Shown here: piece after piece, positions 63,455 through 64,000 of the stretch
Layout: the number at the start of each line of letters is the position of its first letter
Numbering within the stretch: position 1 is the first letter of the stretch
DNA from: Nocardioides coralli
GTDB taxonomy: Bacteria; Actinomycetota; Actinomycetes; Propionibacteriales; Nocardioidaceae
Length of the DNA: 64,000 bases
Direction: 5' to 3'
NCBI RefSeq assembly: GCF_019880385.1
Contig: NZ_CP082273.1
Coordinates: forward strand, 992,001-1,056,000
Position numbers and translations under genes: made by a program
The notes under the pieces: generated by a model
The model's database searches: none
Told to the model about the DNA's origin: nothing
Seen by the model: the letters and a program-made list of their open reading frames with translations, nothing else

Positions 63455-63606
63455 GCCGCGTCCCACTTGTGCCTCGACCGGCGCGGCGCGCGACAACACG
63501 TGCCAGCGCCCACGGCGTTCCTTCGGCACTTGTCGCCGTCGAGGGTGTCCAATGGGCCGCACTACCTTGTGGTGCCTCGGGCCCACACGAAGTGCCAGGA
63601 GGGGTC

Positions 63607-64000
63607 ATGTCAATGTTCAAGTGGGACGTCGTCGATCCGGCGCCCGGTGAGTCCGTAGCACCGCACCAGCGGCTGCCGTGGGGCAAGACGGTGGGCCTGG
63701 GCGCGCAGCACGTCGTGGCCATGTTCGGCGCCACCTTCGTGTTCCCGATCGTCATGGGGCTCGACCCCAACCTCGCCATCATGTTCTCGGGCATCTGCAC
63801 GATCCTGTTCCTGCTGATCTGCAGCAACAAGGTGCCGAGCTACCTCGGCACCAGTGCCTCGTTCGTCGCCAGCGTGGCGGCGATCCGGGGGCTCGGCGGC
63901 GACTCCGCCGACGTCACCGGCGCGATCCTGCTGGGTGGCCTGGTGCTGGCCCTCGTCGGCGTCCTGGTCCACTTCTCCGGCGCTGGCATGATTCACCGGA
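63607..64000 (+). CDS. NCS2 nucleobase permease, N-terminal part (3' partial)
   Basis: The frame runs off the right edge after 131 residues. It begins MSMFKWDVVDPAPGESVAPH and has hydrophobic spans with HVVAMFGATFVFPIVMG and LFLLICSNKVPSYLGTSASF, the N-terminal pattern of NCS2 (uracil/xanthine/urate) permeases. AGGAGG is 4 nt from the ATG at 63607; ATG 63613 is a second choice with 10 nt spacing. Its position downstream of PucR and the oxamic transcarbamylase genes suits uptake of a purine or ureide precursor. Confidence 0.85.
   Translation, partial: MSMFKWDVVDPAPGESVAPHQRLPWGKTVGLGAQHVVAMFGATFVFPIVMGLDPNLAIMFSGICTILFLLICSNKVPSYLGTSASFVASVAAIRGLGGDSADVTGAILLGGLVLALVGVLVHFSGAGMIHR

Larger units (their letters stand above)
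63218..63606. other. Intergenic region with REP-like repeats
   Basis: This 389-nt gap holds no supported gene. It carries a 19-bp inverted repeat pair (63288-63306 and 63350-63368), copy B of the dispersed repeat (63412-63454), a TACCTT box (63563-63568) and the AGGAGGGG ribosome site of the permease. Confidence 0.6.

Overview
The window is high-GC (roughly 70% or more), densely coded actinobacterial chromosome. It is most like Nocardioides or a near relative: the order glycosyltransferase, DUF5719, Rv3259-like, DUF3499, manB, Trm112, SIS protein, ahcY, mtrA, mtrB, lpqB, comF, hpf, secA is the classic actinobacterial/mycobacterial block, GTG starts are common, and many genes begin 6-9 nt after a TANNNT -10 box (leaderless transcription). 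No rRNA, tRNA, CRISPR array, prophage or complete insertion sequence was recognised.

Layout. (1) 1-25.3 kb is core genome: envelope sugar metabolism (glycosyltransferase tail, phosphomannomutase, SIS isomerase), S-adenosylhomocysteine recycling (ahcY), the MtrAB-LpqB envelope-stress system, ComF, long-form HPF with a structured leader, a NarL-type regulator, an AlkX-like DNA glycosylase, SecA, then TatB, Mrp, DUF1003 and an MgtE-N/CBS protein. (2) 25.4-32.3 kb is an accessory block of exported proteins: an EEP-family phosphodiesterase, a glycosyltransferase, a lipoprotein, a PLD-like protein and a 960-residue cutinase/RCC1/EEP fusion. (3) 32.3-44.4 kb is a sulfotransferase island: a LicD-methyltransferase fusion, five members of one sulfotransferase-like subfamily (one fused to a GT4 glycosyltransferase), two sulfotransferases of other families, a small helical protein and an acyl-CoA dehydrogenase. 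It looks like a surface-glycan decoration locus. (4) 44.4-53.8 kb returns to core genes whose order resembles M. tuberculosis Rv3213c-Rv3206c: MaoC, DUF6758, hydrolase, SDR, ParA-like, L,D-transpeptidase, RhlE-like helicase, ferritin-like, GlsB-type membrane protein, DUF3107, TetR, MoeZ. (5) 54.0-55.8 kb carries a tandem pair of secreted trypsin-fold proteases, followed by an alkyltransferase-like protein. (6) 56.1-64 kb is a purine/ureide catabolic region: a three-gene allF/allG/allH-like (FdrA/DUF1116/DUF2877) oxamic transcarbamylase set, a divergent PucR regulator with a perfect inverted repeat upstream, a frameshifted alpha/beta hydrolase, a DUF222/HNH (13E12-type) gene with REP-like repeats, and the start of an NCS2 nucleobase permease.

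The least conventional parts are the sulfotransferase island with its Ser-to-Pro change in the 3'-phosphate motif, the cutinase/RCC1/EEP fusion, and the oxamate-transcarbamylase/PucR/NCS2 set. All functions come from reading motifs and gene order; no database search was run.
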